The translations under genes and the position numbers were made by a program. A DNA stretch of 64,000 nucleotides from Coemansia sp. RSA 487 (lineage: Eukaryota > Kickxellomycota > Kickxellomycetes > Kickxellales > Kickxellaceae), in assembly GCA_027577595.1 (NCBI GenBank), contig JANBRJ010000024.1, forward strand, positions 1-64,000. The letters run 5' to 3'. Each line of letters begins with the position of its first letter. Position 1 is the first letter of the stretch. Shown here piece by piece: positions 50,908-60,674 of the stretch. The notes under the pieces were generated by a model, which was not told the DNA's origin, did not search any database, and worked only from the letters and a program-made list of their open reading frames with translations.

Positions 50908-52716
50908 ATGCTTCGTGCGATCCAGCTTACATCGACTACCAGAAAAGCAGCAACGGCGTTGGTGGCCGGGCGCGGGAGCCGGCGGGCGTTTCTGTCGACC
51001 ACCGCCAGATGCATGAGCGATGCACAGAGCACAGAGGCGGGAAAGCTCAACCGGTACAGCTCGATCATCACACAGCCCAAGGCACAGGGCCCGTCGCAGG
51101 CGATGCTGTACGCAACGGGGATGCAGGAGGCAGACATGGGAAAGGCGCAGGTGGGGATCTCCAGCGTGTGGTTCGAGGGCAACCCGTGCAATATGCACCT
51201 GCTGGATCTGGCGGGACGCGTGAAGGAGGGCGTACAGGCAGCAGGGCTTGTGGGAATGCGGTTCAACACGGTGGGCGTCAGCGACGGTATTAGCATGGGC
51301 ACGCGCGGAATGTGCTACTCGCTGCAGTCGCGCGACCTGATAGCCGACTCGATCGAGACCACGATGGGTGGGCTGTGGTACGACGCCAACATCTCGGTCC
51401 CTGGCTGCGACAAGAACATGCCGGGCGTGCTGATGGCCATGGCGCGGCTCAACCGCCCGTCAATTATGGTTTACGGCGGCACCATCCGCCCCGGCAAGGG
51501 CTGCCAGGGCCAGAAGTACGACCTCGTGTCGACATTCGAGGCATACGGGTCGTATCTGGCCGGCAAGATCTCCGACGAGCAGCGTACCGAGGTTGTGCGC
51601 CACGCATGCCCCGGCCCCGGTGCATGCGGCGGAATGTACACCGCCAACACAATGGCCACCGCCGCAGAGACTATGGGCATGACGCTGCCGTACTCGTCGT
51701 CGTCGCCGGCGACATCCAAGGAAAAGCTGGACGAGTGCTTCAATGCCGGCGCCGCCATGCGCAACCTCCTGGAGCGCAACATCTGCCCCAAAGACATCAT
51801 GACGCGCGCCGCCTTCGAGAACGCAATCACCGTCTCCATTGCCATGGGCGGATCCACCAACGTGGTTCTGCATCTGATCGCACTGTCGCGCGCAATCGGC
51901 GTCAACTTGACGCTGGACGACTTCCAGCGCATCTCCGACCGCACGCCGTTCCTCGCCGACATGAAGCCCAGCGGTAAGTACGTCATGGACGACCTGCGCA
52001 GCATCGGCGGCACGCCTGCAATCCTCAAGTACCTCCTGGCCGAGGGATACCTGGACGGATCGACGATGACTGTGACCGGAAAGACGCTTGCCGAGAACCT
52101 GCGCGACCTGCCAGGATTCCCCGAGGGCCAGGACATCATCAAGCCCGTCAGTACGCCGATCAAGCCCACCGGCCATCTGCAGACGCTGTTCGGCAATGTT
52201 GCGCCCGAGGGATCGGTGGCAAAGATCACCGGCAAGGAGGGGCTGCAGTTTGCAGGAACCGCCAAGGTGTTTGAGTCCGAGCACGAGATGGTCCACGCCC
52301 TGGAGCGCGGCGAGATCCACAAGGGCCACGTCGTCATCATCCGCTACGTCGGACCCACCGGCGGCCCCGGAATGCCCGAGATGCTGACGCCGTCCAGCGC
52401 CATAATGGGCGCCGGGCTGGGCAAGCACGTGGCGCTGCTCACCGACGGCCGCTTCTCGGGCGGCAGCCACGGCTTCATCATCGGCCACATCACACCCGAG
52501 GCGCAGGTCGGCGGCCCCATCGGCCTGATCAAGGACGGCGACAGAATCACCATCGACGCCGAGTCTCGCCGCATCGACGTTGCGCTTTCTGATGCGGAGC
52601 TGGCCGAGCGTCGCAAGCACTGGGTTGCCCCCAGCCTCAAGGCTGAGCGCGGCACCCTGTACAAGTACATCAAGAATGTCAAGTCCGCCTCCTATGGCTG
52701 CGTCACTGACGAGTAA
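50908..52716 (+). CDS. ILV3: Dihydroxy-acid dehydratase, mitochondrial (Ilv3)
   Basis: The protein has 602 residues. A mitochondrial presequence ([29 protein letters not shown]) leads into the IlvD/Edd core. Seen: [18 protein letters not shown] (first iron-sulfur Cys), [45 protein letters not shown] (signature with the second Cys), [18 protein letters not shown] (third Cys), [14 protein letters not shown] and the C-terminal [21 protein letters not shown] signature. It converts dihydroxyisovalerate and dihydroxymethylvalerate to keto acids in isoleucine and valine synthesis. Codon bias is among the strongest here. The long antisense reading frame across it is a by-product of that bias. Length matches yeast Ilv3 (585) well. 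Confidence 0.98.
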   Translation: MLRAIQLTSTTRKAATALVAGRGSRRAFLSTTARCMSDAQSTEAGKLNRYSSIITQPKAQGPSQAMLYATGMQEADMGKAQVGISSVWFEGNPCNMHLLDLAGRVKEGVQAAGLVGMRFNTVGVSDGISMGTRGMCYSLQSRDLIADSIETTMGGLWYDANISVPGCDKNMPGVLMAMARLNRPSIMVYGGTIRPGKGCQGQKYDLVSTFEAYGSYLAGKISDEQRTEVVRHACPGPGACGGMYTANTMATAAETMGMTLPYSSSSPATSKEKLDECFNAGAAMRNLLERNICPKDIMTRAAFENAITVSIAMGGSTNVVLHLIALSRAIGVNLTLDDFQRISDRTPFLADMKPSGKYVMDDLRSIGGTPAILKYLLAEGYLDGSTMTVTGKTLAENLRDLPGFPEGQDIIKPVSTPIKPTGHLQTLFGNVAPEGSVAKITGKEGLQFAGTAKVFESEHEMVHALERGEIHKGHVVIIRYVGPTGGPGMPEMLTPSSAIMGAGLGKHVALLTDGRFSGGSHGFIIGHITPEAQVGGPIGLIKDGDRITIDAESRRIDVALSDAELAERRKHWVAPSLKAERGTLYKYIKNVKSASYGCVTDE

Positions 52717-53645
52717 ACCATACGATGCTTTGACTTTACTTTGAGTCTTGTCGCTTTTAAAAATATAAACCACCTTCACGCATCGGGGTCTTTTTTCTGG
52801 CTATTTTTATAATTCGAAAACCAAAGCCCAGAGCTATCTATCCATTTCTGACATGTGCCAATATCCAGCGGCAAAAATAGCAATGTAAATAATCAATTGC
52901 TGAAATTTCAAAACTTTCATCTTTCCTCCAAACGCAATTGCCAAAGGAAAAAGTGTCTCTGCTGCTCGATCTTCAATCAAAGATCTTGCAAAAGAAAAGA
53001 CAAATGTCCATTACTTTTAATCGAAAAGGTAAAGCAATGGCTGGCGAAAATAAAGGAAAAAATCATACATAAAGAACAGCGACTGTACTTTTTTCTATTA
53101 AAAGACCGTGTAAAGATAGAAAGAACAAACGACCCCTTGTCTCTCTTTTGCTGGTCCAATGTGCAATGTGACGAAAGGCAGATCTTGTGAGCTTGTGTGT
53201 CAAGCCAAATAGACTTGCTAGCATTATATTTCCTCTTCATCTCTGTTAGCTTTTTACGTCGTGAAATAAAACACTGTGCTTTTATCTCCTCTAGTTATAT
53301 TTGTCTCATAAACATACACTCCACCCGTGTGTGCAATCAGTTAATATCCAACATCCTATTTTTATTTCTAATTTTTTTTACTCTTTACACTTTATTTCTC
53401 TAACACCAGATATCCGTTCTATTAGTATACAAGAAACCGAGCAAAAAATAGTACACTTTCCTATTAGGTCAAGACAAAAAAAGGGAGAGCAGACCGATAA
53501 AAAAAACCAACCACTTTACTTTCCTCTCGCTTTTTTTTTTATCTCTCTCTCTCTTTCTTTCTTTCTTGCGTGTACTTTCAAGCTGGTCTCAATTAGTACA
53601 AGGTAAAATATTGCACATCTCACATATTAGAAGCTTAAACGAACC
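52717..53645. other. Intergenic region
   Basis: About 930 bp, AT-rich, ending in strong pyrimidine blocks (TTTTTTTTTTATCTCTCTCTCTC near 53,531) before the next start. Frames here use A/T-ending codons and show no motif. No RNA gene was recognised. Confidence 0.45.
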
Positions 53646-54677
53646 ATGCCACGATACATAAGCAAGTATCTGCCTCTACTAGCGGCATTTATACTCCTGC
53701 TGGCTCAAGTTCTCTGCCAGTCTGATGGAGAGCTCGGGCCGTTAATGTCCCCGGTTCCAAGAGGGATATACATGCGCCAGGTGGCCGGCTGTCCAGCAGG
53801 ATACACCAACTGCGACATGTTTGGATGCATTGAGGGCACCGCATGCCCCGATACATGCTCCAAGAGGCAAAGCGCCGACACCTGTGCCGTCAGCGTGAAC
53901 GGCAACGGATGCAAATGGACATACAACACATGCGTGCAGGACATCCAGTGCTTTGTGAACTCTACTGGTGGCTGTTCCAGCGGATGCAAGGGTTGTGGCG
54001 AGTTCCAGTGCATCATCGAGGGATTGACATGCCCTACGCCATGCTCTCTCCGTTCGCAAGATAAATGTAATACTGCCGCCTTCTATAACGGTCTTGGGTG
54101 CTCGTGGATTGGCAACGAGTGTGTCACTTGGAATTTTGTTGCTAATGCCCCGCTTGCTGGCAATGTCATCCAAGCCACTGAGGGCCAAGTGCTAACGTCC
54201 ACCGTTACTGTCGATATCATAGATACAGTTACTCCTTCATACAGCTCTACAGCCGAACTATCGTCTAGCACTACATCGAGCACAGCAACAAGCACGTCGA
54301 CATCTACCACGTCGAAATCCAGCAGTCACAGAACCAAAACAAAGCACTCGCCATCAACATCTTCAGAGGAGTCGTCATCGTCAGAAAAGGAGTCATCGTC
54401 AGAGATCCCAACATCATCTGAGCCCACACCATCAGAGGAGCCATCCGAATCACCATCCAGCGACATAACCCACATCGAAGAGAAGCCAAAGTCAAAGGGG
54501 CTAAGCGTTGCCGTGATTGTCGTTATCGTTATTGTTGCACTTGGTCTTGTTGGTCTTATATCGTGGATCGGCCTGTACAGGTTTACCAAGAACAAGAGCA
54601 ACAGCGTTTCTCCAAGAGTATTTGCACAGCCAGGAATCATGCCGGCTAACCAGCTCCCTATGTATTCTAGCTATTAA
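53646..54677 (+). CDS. Single-pass membrane protein with two Cys-rich modules and Ser/Thr stalk
   Basis: The protein has 343 residues. Residues 1-24 are a signal peptide (LPLLAAFILLLAQVLC). Two homologous cysteine modules follow: about 49-98 (CPAGYTNCDMFGCIEGTACPDTC, then NGCKWTYNTC) and about 101-158 (CFVNSTGGCSSGCKGCGEFQCIIEG, then GCSWIGNEC), sharing F-x-CI-x-G-x-x-CP-x-x-CS and GC-x-W. A Ser/Thr/Pro/Glu-rich stalk (about 190-285) is followed by one transmembrane helix (AVIVVIVIVALGLVGLISWIGLY, about 290-312) and a short Lys/Asn-Ser cytoplasmic tail ending QLPMYSSY. This architecture resembles fungal wall sensors (WSC/Mid2-like) but the Cys pattern is not WSC. A role in wall sensing or adhesion is inferred only. 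Confidence 0.7.
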   Translation: MPRYISKYLPLLAAFILLLAQVLCQSDGELGPLMSPVPRGIYMRQVAGCPAGYTNCDMFGCIEGTACPDTCSKRQSADTCAVSVNGNGCKWTYNTCVQDIQCFVNSTGGCSSGCKGCGEFQCIIEGLTCPTPCSLRSQDKCNTAAFYNGLGCSWIGNECVTWNFVANAPLAGNVIQATEGQVLTSTVTVDIIDTVTPSYSSTAELSSSTTSSTATSTSTSTTSKSSSHRTKTKHSPSTSSEESSSSEKESSSEIPTSSEPTPSEEPSESPSSDITHIEEKPKSKGLSVAVIVVIVIVALGLVGLISWIGLYRFTKNKSNSVSPRVFAQPGIMPANQLPMYSSY

Positions 54678-55100
54678 CAAGATGAGTCTGACTGGCACAA
54701 CTAGTCATGTTTGCTCGCGTATATTTCTTTGATTGTCACATTTTATTCATTTTTCATATTTTTCATCCATATACGTGGGACTAACATTATTAAACCCCCT
54801 CAAACGTTACATATACTGAACATCAGGTGCTGTTCTATTTATTTAATATTGTTTATAGATACATTCAGCCATGTTTTATACGTGGTGAGTCTACAGATAT
54901 GTAAAAAAAGATTAGTGTTTGCAAAAGGCAAATATGATATGCTAGTTTCTCAAAAGTTTAAACTTGTGCTCTTTGCCATCCAGTATTAATTTGCTAGTTT
55001 CACTGAAATCATAATCTGCCAAACTATAACGTACTGTCATGAAGTGAGTTTTTTAACTACTAGTGTAATATTCGTAACTTCCTTCTTTAGCTGAGCTTCA

Positions 55101-55238
55101 ATGCTACTAACCAGCTTCGACATTTCCGAATATAATCCAACGCTGATAACTGGTGTACTGGCAGTATTATTCTTGATAACCTTCTTTTTGGTTGGTGATC
55201 TAATAACAGGAATACCTATTGTTCAGTACACAAGGTAA
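55101..55238 (+). pseudogene. Possible relic exon encoding a membrane anchor
   Basis: A 45-residue frame starts MLLTSFDISEYNPTLITGV and continues into a long hydrophobic stretch, ending VQYTR just before AGG-TAA. At its end the DNA reads ACAAGGTAATT, a usable 5' splice site, and CTTCTTTAG lies just before the ATG, a usable 3' splice site. The protein looks like the N-terminal anchor of a microsomal enzyme such as a P450, but no following exon with heme or other motifs was found; scraps such as QNYVKATMPQVML (55,353 onward) are short. It uses A/T-ending codons. It could be a decayed gene, a stand-alone small membrane protein, or chance. Confidence 0.25.
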
Positions 55239-55844
55239 TTGCAGCTGACTGCAGGTTTCAAAACTTAAAAGTATAGCAAGATATGCCCATTGTATCAAAG
55301 CGTTGCCCCATGCCCACTAGCACGCCGATTCTGAAAGTCCCCGCTTCAGCAGAACTATGTTAAAGCTACAATGCCCCAGGTCATGCTTATCATGGGTATC
55401 CTGCTTGAACTGTGCGGGACACCACCTCCCTGGCACATCACACATTTATTTCTTTTTTAACATTTGTCAGCAAAAACCTAGCGATCACCCATTTATTAGA
55501 CCAAGTACATACAAATAGCGAGCAACAAAAGAAATCTATGATTTACTATCTTCAAACTCGTGTATATAGCCATATCTCTATGTACAGTCTTCCGCTAATA
55601 TCGATGGCTATCCACTTGATTTGATTGTCCGTTTGGCTTAAAAAAAGTCTTCCTGATTTTGTTAAAGCTGATACTTTCTGTTGGCCACGAAAAGTCATGG
55701 TAAGCTACAGAAGCAGCAAATTTTGGAGGATAAAAAGAGTTGACACTAGATAACCCCACCGCCATCTTTTGTTTGATACCACATTTCCACACAGCTTAAA
55801 AAAATATACAGCACAAGGATAGTGCATGTTATATTTATTTTTAA

Positions 55845-55961
55845 ATGCACGTTTTCTGGAGGAAAGCACTTCGCAAAAAAATCGGCAGCGAAATTGGTAA
55901 CGAAATCGGCAGCGAGATTGGTAACGAAATCAGCAGCGATGGATTTTCAAAAGAGGAATAG
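55845..55961 (+). repeat. Five 12-bp tandem units inside a 38-codon frame
   Basis: Five tandem copies of a 12-bp unit (55,879-55,938) alternate between AAATCGGCAGCG and AAATTGGTAACG types. In the frame from the ATG at 55845 they encode an EIGS/EIGN tetrapeptide repeat that ends ISSDGFSKEE before TAG. Whether it is translated is unknown. A 12-bp unit keeps the frame when copies are gained or lost. Confidence 0.5.
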
Positions 55962-56342
55962 ATATTTCTACAATTTCTTTATCCTTGATGCCCCTCAATA
56001 AGTCGGACCTCTTTTAGCCACCGGCCAACATGCATTTACCATGTTTCCACTGGTGCTATATGCACTACACCAAACTGTAATACATGCAAGACAGAAGATG
56101 AAAACGTTGCTTACAAATTCTCAGAAATGGCACCAAATCAAGATTAGTAATATTCTTACATACATATTATCGTTTTCTTGGCACTTTTTACAAATTCGAA
56201 AATACATTGCCCTTTCGCCTATAAATACAGAATGGGTGTATTTTCTTTGCTTTTGTTGGCATATCGACTCTCTATCGCTCGCTCTTAGAACCCGTTTCAA
56301 CACTTGCTCCGATATATCTATCCCAAAACTGACATTCCAACA

Positions 56343-57275
56343 ATGACCCAAACCGTAGCAATCCTCGGAGCCACTGGAAACCAGGGCGGCAGCGTTCTGC
56401 GCGCACTGCATGCGACTGGAAAGTACAAGCTCATTGCTGTAACCCGTGATACCTCGAGCGCATCGTCCACTAAACTCAAGTCCAAGTACCCTGACGTCAA
56501 ACTAGTCGAAGCAAACCTCAATGATGTCGAGTCGCTCAAAAAGGCGTTTGAAGGCGTTGACGTTGTCTTTGGTGTTACCTTGTTTTGGCAGCCAGATATT
56601 ATGGATCAGGTTGCTGCTGGCAACGTTGATGCTGAGTTCAATCAGGGCAAGAACGTCGCCGATGCTGCTATTGCAGTCAGTGTCAAGGATATAATCTTTA
56701 GCACATCGTACTCAATGAGTGAGCTCACTGGAGGCAAATACACAAAGGCTATTCACTTTGATGGCAAGTACAAGATCGAGAAGTATATCAGATCAAAGGC
56801 TGCCGAGATCCGTGGCGCCTTTATTCAGCTCGGTTCATATATGGAGAATTTCGTGAACTTCTCGCGTGTTTCGTCCGAGGATAACGAGACTATCGAGTTT
56901 ACATTCCCTGCCAAGCCGACTGCCAAACTCCCACTTGTTGATACTGCCAACGATACCGGCGGTGTTGTCTCCCACATGCTAGACCACTTCGATGACTTTG
57001 TCGGCAAGACCGTTGAAGTAAGCGGCGGGTACTACGAGGCACAGGAAATAGCGCGGGCGTTTACTGAAGTTACTGGGAAACCCGCACGCTATGTCCAGAC
57101 ACCCTTTGACGCATTTAACAGCGTTATCATGGAGCAAATGTTTAGGGGCATGGATGAATTCGGCTACTTTGGCTGGAAGACGGACTTTTTGGAGCTCAAC
57201 AAGCAGATGAGCTACAAACATACAACACCCGTCGAGTTCTGGAAGAACCGTGGATGGACTGGACCATCCCAGTAA
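56343..57275 (+). CDS. NmrA-like NAD(P)-binding protein
   Basis: The ATG at 56343 (MTQTVAILGATGNQGGSVL) gives 310 residues. The Rossmann motif GATGNQGGSV matches the NmrA family (GATGxQGxxV) closely, then LIAVTRDTSS, VKLVEANLNDVESLKKAFEGVDVVFGVT, and KDIIFSTSYSMSELTGGKYTKAIHFDGKYKIEKYIRSKA with family-typical H-x-x-K-x-x-VE-like spacing. The C-terminus (FGYFGWKTDFLELNKQM) is also common. NmrA-like proteins act as redox sensors that bind NAD(P) or as reductases; NmrA represses AreA in filamentous fungi, but most zygomycete members are uncharacterised. No Tyr-x-x-x-Lys reductase pair was assigned with confidence. Gene is continuous. Confidence 0.9.
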   Translation: MTQTVAILGATGNQGGSVLRALHATGKYKLIAVTRDTSSASSTKLKSKYPDVKLVEANLNDVESLKKAFEGVDVVFGVTLFWQPDIMDQVAAGNVDAEFNQGKNVADAAIAVSVKDIIFSTSYSMSELTGGKYTKAIHFDGKYKIEKYIRSKAAEIRGAFIQLGSYMENFVNFSRVSSEDNETIEFTFPAKPTAKLPLVDTANDTGGVVSHMLDHFDDFVGKTVEVSGGYYEAQEIARAFTEVTGKPARYVQTPFDAFNSVIMEQMFRGMDEFGYFGWKTDFLELNKQMSYKHTTPVEFWKNRGWTGPSQ

Positions 57276-57394
57276 GCATGTCTTCTATTGAGTTGATCGC
57301 ATATTCTTTGCTACTCCTTTTTACTTTCAACTGAATAAAAAACACAAGGTTCTGTTGGCTGTTATGGATATCGTACGGTAAAAGGAAATGCTAA

Positions 57395-60250
57395 TTAGTG
57401 CCCAGCTGCCTGCAGCTCACCAAACTCCAAATCATCGGCACTGTCATGGGGCGAGGACGATGATGCGCGGTCGACAAATTCAAGCGACACCTCCTTGCTT
57501 GCATTAGAAGATTCCACGCTAAGGCAAAGGCCCCCATTATCAGCACTGTCCTCCTCCTGCTCTATGCACGGCGAGTACGGCGGAACTGCCCAGTCGCGGA
57601 TAAACGAGTCGTCGACGTCAAGAATATCCACCGGTTCAGCGGCACTGCCTTGCGTGCCGTTGCCACCAGGACGCGGACGCCTCGACCCAAGCGTGCCTGG
57701 CGGCAGCCCCGACATCTTCTGAAAGGCAGCGTACCGCAGAGCCATGACGACCTGGACATTCGAGTCCTCCAGCGCAATATCCAGCGGGAGAAGCCCGTAG
57801 GCGTCAGGCGTGTCCCATTGTGCATTCTTGCGAACCAAGTACCACACCACGCGCACGTTGCCAAGCCGCGTCGCCAGATGAAGCGCTGTGCCGCCGTATG
57901 CCGCACCTTCCTTGGGCGATCCGGCACCGCCATCGTCATTGATGTCGCTAGCATTAGGCGCGCCCTCAGCAGCCTGCTCAGTCCGTGGCGAATCGTTCAT
58001 GTACGAGGTTGCAGTCACCTTGCCGCGCATGTTTGGGTTGGCGCCCCACAGAAGCAGGAGCTCTAGCATGCCAAAGTCGCCCATCGCAACAGCTTCCATC
58101 AGCGGCGTCTTGCCGGTCGCTGGGTCATGGGTGTTCGGGTCAGCGCCTTGCGCCAGGGCTTCGAGCGCCAGAGGGATATCAGCAGTCCTTGCTGCTAGAA
58201 TCAGCGTGTGGTCAGCTTCGTCTTTGGATCCAGCATGCTTTACATACAGCCTGTTTGCATACTTTTGCATCAGATAAGGCTCCTTTTTCTCACGCGGACT
58301 CTGGGCTGTCGGCTTTTTCGGCTCATCCTCCTTTGGATCGACAGCTTCTAGGATGCGGTTTGCGCGGCGGTTGCCCAGACGCAGCATGATGTGCATCAGC
58401 TCGGGCTCCCAGTTGTCCAGTTTGACCGACCGCACCTTGCTGACATGGACTCCCAGGCTGCGATGGATCCCCGAGCACTCGATGCACATAAGGACACCCA
58501 GGTTTATCGCCGCCCACTCGGGATCCTTGCGCCCGCAGTCCACACACCGATCATTGCCTGGCGTCGCACGCATCTTAGCCACTCGCGTCGCCGGCACGTC
58601 CCGATCGGCTCCTGCAGAATTGCCTAGCTGCATAGTAGCCAGCTGGCTGCTCAGAGTTGTGTGGATCTCCAGACTGGAGCCACTGCCAGGAGACCTCGCC
58701 GTTATCCCAGGCTGCACAGGTGGCTGCGTGTTGGCACGCGGAAGAGGCCCCATCGGATTTCCAGCAGAAACACCACCACCGGTACCAATATTGACACCGC
58801 TGTTACTTGCGCTGATTTCAGGGGTATGCGAATACAGCGATGCTTCAATCGCCTGCTTCAAGCAAGCTTTCCACGCATTGAGTTCGTTGTTGCTCTCAGC
58901 TTGCAAGATGTATGTGCGGTTAGGCGCAATCAGCTCAAACACGTTGCGTCTATCTTGGATCTTGCACCGCTTGACCATGCATAGATGCAGTGGCACAGAC
59001 TCTTTGTCCTTTTCGTCGTCGCGTTGAAAGTGCACAAGCAGCCCGTCCTTGATTTCAAACCACCGCCGCTGCCACGATGCCATCAGCGAGTACTGGCTGC
59101 GCAAAAACAGATACCCAGAGATCTGGAACAGCCCGCTAGGACTGAGTGATATCGATGCCAGCGATTTGCGGTGGTGCGATCTTGGCGACTTGGTGCTGCC
59201 GCTGTCGCCGCCTAAACGACGCCTGGATACTGCCACATGCGAGCCCTTTGATGTCCGGTTTTCTGCTGTGGATTCGTTGCTGGGAGGCTCTAGCTTATCT
59301 TCTACCGGAGGGTGTGGTGCCTCTTTGTCTGAAGGAGCCTGATTATCGTCTGCTTCCTCCTCGAGAACCTCAACCCTGCGCAGCGACCCAAAGGCGCCGC
59401 CAGTATCGTCGTCCTGCTGGCCGACCTGGACGTATCCGCCAGAATCGTCATTCATGCTGCTGCTGCTCGGCGTACACGCACTAGGTGCGCCCTTTAGCGG
59501 AACCACAAGCTCAGCTGCATCGTGTATGGTCTGCTCCGCCCTGCGCCTCTCATGCGCGATATGCTCTCCGAGCTTGCGCATGGTCGGCTCGAAATCGCGT
59601 AGCGAGGAGAACGCTTGGTGGTAGAACGCGTATTGCGCGTACATGAGTGACAGGAATCCTTCAAGGAACTCGACATTCTTGACTGCAGCCACGCGATTCA
59701 TATCCATAGAGTGTGTTTGGAGCTTGTGGATGTACTGCATCTTTGCTGTCTCGACATCCAGCTCCTGTTGCTCGAGAAGCGGCTCCGTGGGCTTTTTGCC
59801 CATCAGCCGCGTCAGCTGCGTTTCGTACTCGGCCTGCGTTGCGTCGAGTTGCCTCCGCGAGCCACGCACTTTGGCCAATAGTCCGTTTTCCGCCATCGCT
59901 TCCATGGGCTGCACAAGAATCTGTCGGATCTGGTCGCACTGCATCGCCCGATTCCGCTCGATTTCAGTCAGCACATCGCTAAACCCTGCCAGATACCGCT
60001 CGGTTTCCTTGTCCTCCACCGGCGACAGCTGCGATATGGCTGTGACTCGCCGCACAATCTCCATGTACTTGGCTCCATTTTCTGCAGATGTCGTTTGCAG
60101 GCTTTTACTGGCTTTGGATAGACCCTGTATGGCAGTCTCCAGGTTTGCCGCGTACTCCTCGTACGCACGTACCTTGGACCGGTAGTATGGCGAGTCTGTG
60201 GTGCATTCCTCTAGGTCTAGAAGCCCTCTGTGTCCATTTCTTGCCGCCAT
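57395..60250 (-). CDS. ArfGAP with BAR, PH and ankyrin domains (ACAP-like)
   Basis: The protein has 951 residues. BAR domain at about 15-250 (KVRAYEEYAANLETAIQGLSKASKSL, then a coiled-coil run ending HAFSSL/RDFEPTMRKLGEH). A Ser/Glu-rich linker runs from 265 to 370. PH domain at about 375-485 (SGYLFLRSQYSLMASWQRRWFEIKDGLLVHF, and ELNAWKACLKQAIEA). ArfGAP zinc finger at about 563-680 (CVDCGRKDPEWAAINLGVLMCIECSGIHRSLG with the C-x2-C-x16-C-x2-C spacing and the catalytic Arg). Three or four ankyrin repeats at about 690-840 (GADPNTHDPATGKTPLMEAV, GGTALHLATRLGNVRVV, YGLLPLDIALE). This domain order is that of ACAPs and of yeast-type Arf regulators at endosomes. It would inactivate Arf on curved membranes. 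No intron is evident. Confidence 0.96.
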   Translation of the reverse strand: MAARNGHRGLLDLEECTTDSPYYRSKVRAYEEYAANLETAIQGLSKASKSLQTTSAENGAKYMEIVRRVTAISQLSPVEDKETERYLAGFSDVLTEIERNRAMQCDQIRQILVQPMEAMAENGLLAKVRGSRRQLDATQAEYETQLTRLMGKKPTEPLLEQQELDVETAKMQYIHKLQTHSMDMNRVAAVKNVEFLEGFLSLMYAQYAFYHQAFSSLRDFEPTMRKLGEHIAHERRRAEQTIHDAAELVVPLKGAPSACTPSSSSMNDDSGGYVQVGQQDDDTGGAFGSLRRVEVLEEEADDNQAPSDKEAPHPPVEDKLEPPSNESTAENRTSKGSHVAVSRRRLGGDSGSTKSPRSHHRKSLASISLSPSGLFQISGYLFLRSQYSLMASWQRRWFEIKDGLLVHFQRDDEKDKESVPLHLCMVKRCKIQDRRNVFELIAPNRTYILQAESNNELNAWKACLKQAIEASLYSHTPEISASNSGVNIGTGGGVSAGNPMGPLPRANTQPPVQPGITARSPGSGSSLEIHTTLSSQLATMQLGNSAGADRDVPATRVAKMRATPGNDRCVDCGRKDPEWAAINLGVLMCIECSGIHRSLGVHVSKVRSVKLDNWEPELMHIMLRLGNRRANRILEAVDPKEDEPKKPTAQSPREKKEPYLMQKYANRLYVKHAGSKDEADHTLILAARTADIPLALEALAQGADPNTHDPATGKTPLMEAVAMGDFGMLELLLLWGANPNMRGKVTATSYMNDSPRTEQAAEGAPNASDINDDGGAGSPKEGAAYGGTALHLATRLGNVRVVWYLVRKNAQWDTPDAYGLLPLDIALEDSNVQVVMALRYAAFQKMSGLPPGTLGSRRPRPGGNGTQGSAAEPVDILDVDDSFIRDWAVPPYSPCIEQEEDSADNGGLCLSVESSNASKEVSLEFVDRASSSSPHDSADDLEFGELQAAGH

Positions 60251-60674
60251 AACGTGATTAATTCCCTAAAGCTATCAAGGGCAACTCTGGCAACAGGTAT
60301 AAAAGACGATAGCAATTATAAAATGCAGATTATATTATAATAATAATAATAATAATGTAGCTGACTTGATTGCATTAGATGATAAAAACGAAATACGAGG
60401 AAAAGGAGGTGGTTTAAGAATGTACGCAAAAAGCATGTGCAACAACAGTGGAGCCTGTTTTGTTGTTGGAACCGACAAAATGCACATTTGCGTCATCACC
60501 GCCACTATCCGTAATTTCGCTTTGTTTTGTGTTGATCGATCAAGGAAAACGATTATATCCATTTGAACTGAACTGGGAACCACCAAAAAAAAACTTTTTT
60601 CGTCTTCTCTACCTCTTTAAACTTTAACGACTTTTTGTATATAGATAATTGTCTTTTATCTGTCGAGTATTAGA
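60251..60674. other. Shared promoter, ArfGAP / CMS1 genes
   Basis: About 425 bp between divergent starts. A short (AAT)n run lies at about 60,336-60,356 and a TATAAAAG at about 60,298 (plus strand). A plus-strand frame at 60,366-60,566 lacks support. Nothing else is seen. Confidence 0.45.

Larger units (their letters stand above)
54678..56342. other. Intergenic region with gene-like scraps and a 12-bp tandem repeat
   Basis: About 1.7 kb of AT-rich DNA between two plus-strand genes. It contains a possible anchor-like small frame or exon (55,101-55,238) and a 38-codon frame with a tandem repeat (55,845-55,961), both listed separately. The right end is the promoter of the NmrA-like gene. No RNA was recognised. 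Confidence 0.45.

Noticed and set aside
51460-52779. A 439-codon antisense reading frame across ILV3
   Set aside because: It exists because the sense gene has strong G/C-ending codons. It has no motif of its own and is fully explained by the ILV3 gene.
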